A stretch of DNA of 35,534 nt. It comes from Candidatus Krumholzibacteriota bacterium. GTDB lineage: Bacteria > Krumholzibacteriota > Krumholzibacteriia > Krumholzibacteriales > Krumholzibacteriaceae. The stretch covers positions 1 to 35,534 of the forward strand of contig JAFGBF010000011.1 in assembly GCA_016933255.1 (NCBI GenBank), written 5' to 3'. Each line of letters opens with the position of its first letter. The first letter of the stretch is position 1. Positions 35,201 to 35,534 of this stretch are shown here, one piece after another. Under the pieces are notes generated by a model. The model made no database searches and was not told the origin of the DNA. It worked only from the letters and a program-made list of their open reading frames with translations. A program made the position numbers and the translations under genes.

Positions 35201-35303
35201 CGATTCTTGCCGGTCCCTCTTCGGCTCTGATCTTGACGATCTTCTCTATAAACTTTTTTTCAAGAAGAGAACCGCCTCTTCCGGTGATGACTTTCCCATA
35301 CAT
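32235..35303 (-). CDS. addB: AddB-like Fe-S nuclease subunit of a recombination helicase
   Basis: A 1022-residue protein. The C-terminal part is a PD-(D/E)xK nuclease (RGRLVHSLLEDLF, RVVDYKTGG, LQLPVYLLGAAEL) with the AddB iron-sulfur signature: an early cysteine in LECWARCPYLYF and, near the end, CRYCEMKEAC (C-x2-C-x5-C). The N-terminal and middle parts resemble the degenerate helicase of AddB. The expected Walker A near residue 8 reads TGRGGSLLEKKF, without the GK[ST] needed for ATP binding, so this half is probably not an active motor. In AddB this region recognises Chi-like sequences. The gene is immediately upstream of addA and overlaps it. The ATG has only a weak ribosome binding site. 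Confidence 0.9.
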   Translation of the reverse strand: MYGKVITGRGGSLLEKKFIEKIVKIRAEEGPARIDILTGSNQLGEYLKRRLAEESQILFNIDFITFPDLIKKIIDRSRPGSLVSLPPFAWKVIIEGIISSSVIPESFRSIADTGGFSSALSRTFTDLAESGISGSLAAELSEDQSLKRRSRRVADLLSVYSKFRERIEEAGGDMHSWFSEAADIVDRNGYDTVTVAYGFYDFNQEQWNLISSIARQGRILLFVPFCDEEQYSFAGRLIDRSSGSGLEIERAAETPCAKTGPIDAGLLSMRNDEEEYREIARKIISFAGSGDYRFDEMEIILLPGTDKNLIADIFDEAEIPFYLKDSHDTGSSSIARGVLSLIGLLNGRIRRTDLVEFFSSAPVDISGRIGCGTDLIAVWIRKSAEAGMTGEGGWVDENRILLEKISNAVKRGMESEEAVSAVKVVGELIEKIVTARGYYSLSSTWSDFAGHFSSLISGIFPDTEDMLKISLILESLAGLDRLSGKVPAGLFFSILRDTIDSAAFRSSNKRKRGIPVLSPGEARGLRAKVIFIPSLTEGSIPGKIRQDPFLKDSDRTMLEEIAPREILFSKKSERIDEQILLFSMICDSASDKLVCSRPRTESGTGRDKIESSFVRFLRERFAEGSDPSSLLEMRIPGTVRSIDEIEPLSENEFDMILLASDRAAGIEAISNRFFSRGRLLSSERWQADRLTPYDAVFRSSEALSESKKVLEEKNWSFSATSLECWARCPYLYFLENMLGVRSVSEPERILTIDRTERGRLVHSLLEDLFRRLGEEGYIPLSRASRKQILKSASLTIEKILNRYQEEQPVGLAAFWEMEKEWARKAVIRYVEGEMENEDDMKPERFEEYFGENYGSPVSFRTKLREIFFHGRIDRIDRGGNDRFRVVDYKTGGLKGKDDDIAGGTFLQLPVYLLGAAELLGMTVESGTALYQQITPEGRASVTFSGINWKENRDVLSDALDLIISGIEKGYFFIYPDRKVCRYCEMKEACPSARETLFSRKSKNNQLWKDFLALRGRDVDEDA

Positions 35304-35343
35304 AACGCGATACTAATGGAGATCATGGAGGAAGGTCTACAAG

Positions 35344-35383
35344 AAAGGTGAGCGCGGGGGGCTTAACCCCCGGGCTCACCTTT
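35344..35383. terminator. Strong stem-loop between the edge gene and addB
   Basis: AAAGGTGAGC (35344-35353) pairs perfectly with GCTCACCTTT (35374-35383). Inside, GGGGG (35357-35361) pairs with CCCCC (35667 is not involved; the arm is 35367-35371) across a five-base loop. It lies about 30 bases past the stop of the partial edge gene and about 40 bases before addB. The T-run is short on both strands, so it may be a bidirectional terminator of moderate strength or an mRNA-stabilising hairpin. Confidence 0.65.
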
Positions 35384-35414
35384 GCATAGAACGTCGTCCG
35401 GCTGGAACGGCAGT

Positions 35415-35534
35415 TTACCTGTTATCAGCCATGCGTCTCTTCATAACGACAGCGGCAGCGAGGATCATGGCAAGCACCAGGATCGTGACTACAGGTGTCG
35501 AGAAGAGAGGTACATCAACGGGCTCTACGATATG
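35415..35534 (-). CDS. C-terminus of a surface protein with a sorting-signal-like tail (partial)
   Basis: The last 39 codons of a gene that enters from the right edge and ends in TAA at 35415-35417. The decoded end has a short proline-containing motif (VDVPLFSTP), then a single hydrophobic segment of about 18 residues (VVTILVLAMILAAAVVM), then a basic cluster KRR and a short tail MADNR. This three-part layout is that of C-terminal sorting signals of the PEP-CTERM/IPTL-CTERM kind, processed by exosortase-like enzymes, although the motif itself is not a canonical one. A plain C-terminal membrane anchor is the alternative. The bulk of the protein is outside the window. Confidence 0.65.
   Translation of the reverse strand, partial: HIVEPVDVPLFSTPVVTILVLAMILAAAVVMKRRMADNR

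Overview
The window looks like chromosomal DNA from an uncultured Gram-negative bacterium. The diderm envelope is inferred from a lipoprotein, two predicted outer-membrane beta-barrels and an S46 dipeptidyl-peptidase. I cannot place the phylum from sequence alone. S46 peptidase, AddAB, PatA-type DUF4388 and an exosortase-like C-terminal tail would fit FCB-group or related candidate phyla (Krumholzibacteriota or Latescibacterota-like), but that is only an impression. Coding density is high, most genes lie on the minus strand, and starts usually have good GGAG-type ribosome binding sites. I saw no insertion sequence, phage gene or CRISPR array.

Layout from left to right. (1) 149-3290: an EamA-type exporter and an S46 dipeptidyl-peptidase of the DPP7 type. 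(2) 3434-13859: a ten-gene chemotaxis operon read right to left: cheR, one MCP, cheW, cheD, cheB, cheA, cheC, cheY, then two TPR proteins, the last fused to DUF4388. It holds a full adaptation set (CheR/CheB methylation, CheC/CheD) but no flagellar or pilus gene. (3) 14188-16954: a PhzF-family isomerase on the plus strand converging on an orphan GAF-PAS histidine kinase. (4) 17150-19956: a compact tryptophan block of tRNA-Trp(CCA), trpS and a beta-eliminating tryptophanase/tyrosine phenol-lyase, with a recognisable promoter in front and a strong terminator behind. (5) 20096-22319: pepD and a YjbQ-family protein, divergent. (6) 22373-25391: four cell-envelope genes (beta-barrel, lipoprotein, small unknown, beta-barrel) preceded by a 0.5-kb non-coding region rich in inverted repeats. 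(7) 25903-28693: a PAS/GAF histidine kinase of the NarX/DegS type with its NarL-type response regulator. (8) 28841-35303: addB-addA, a recombination helicase-nuclease pair. (9) At the right edge, the last 39 codons of a surface protein with a C-terminal sorting-signal-like tail.

The most distinctive observations are in the tryptophan block. The TrpRS carries a four-cysteine motif like that of the Fe-S TrpRS of Thermotoga. Its tRNA has A73 rather than the G73 usual in bacterial tRNA-Trp. The lyase is long and mixes residues typical of tryptophanase and of tyrosine phenol-lyase. The structured leader-like region at 25511-25656 and the unidentified envelope operon are the best candidates for undescribed biology.
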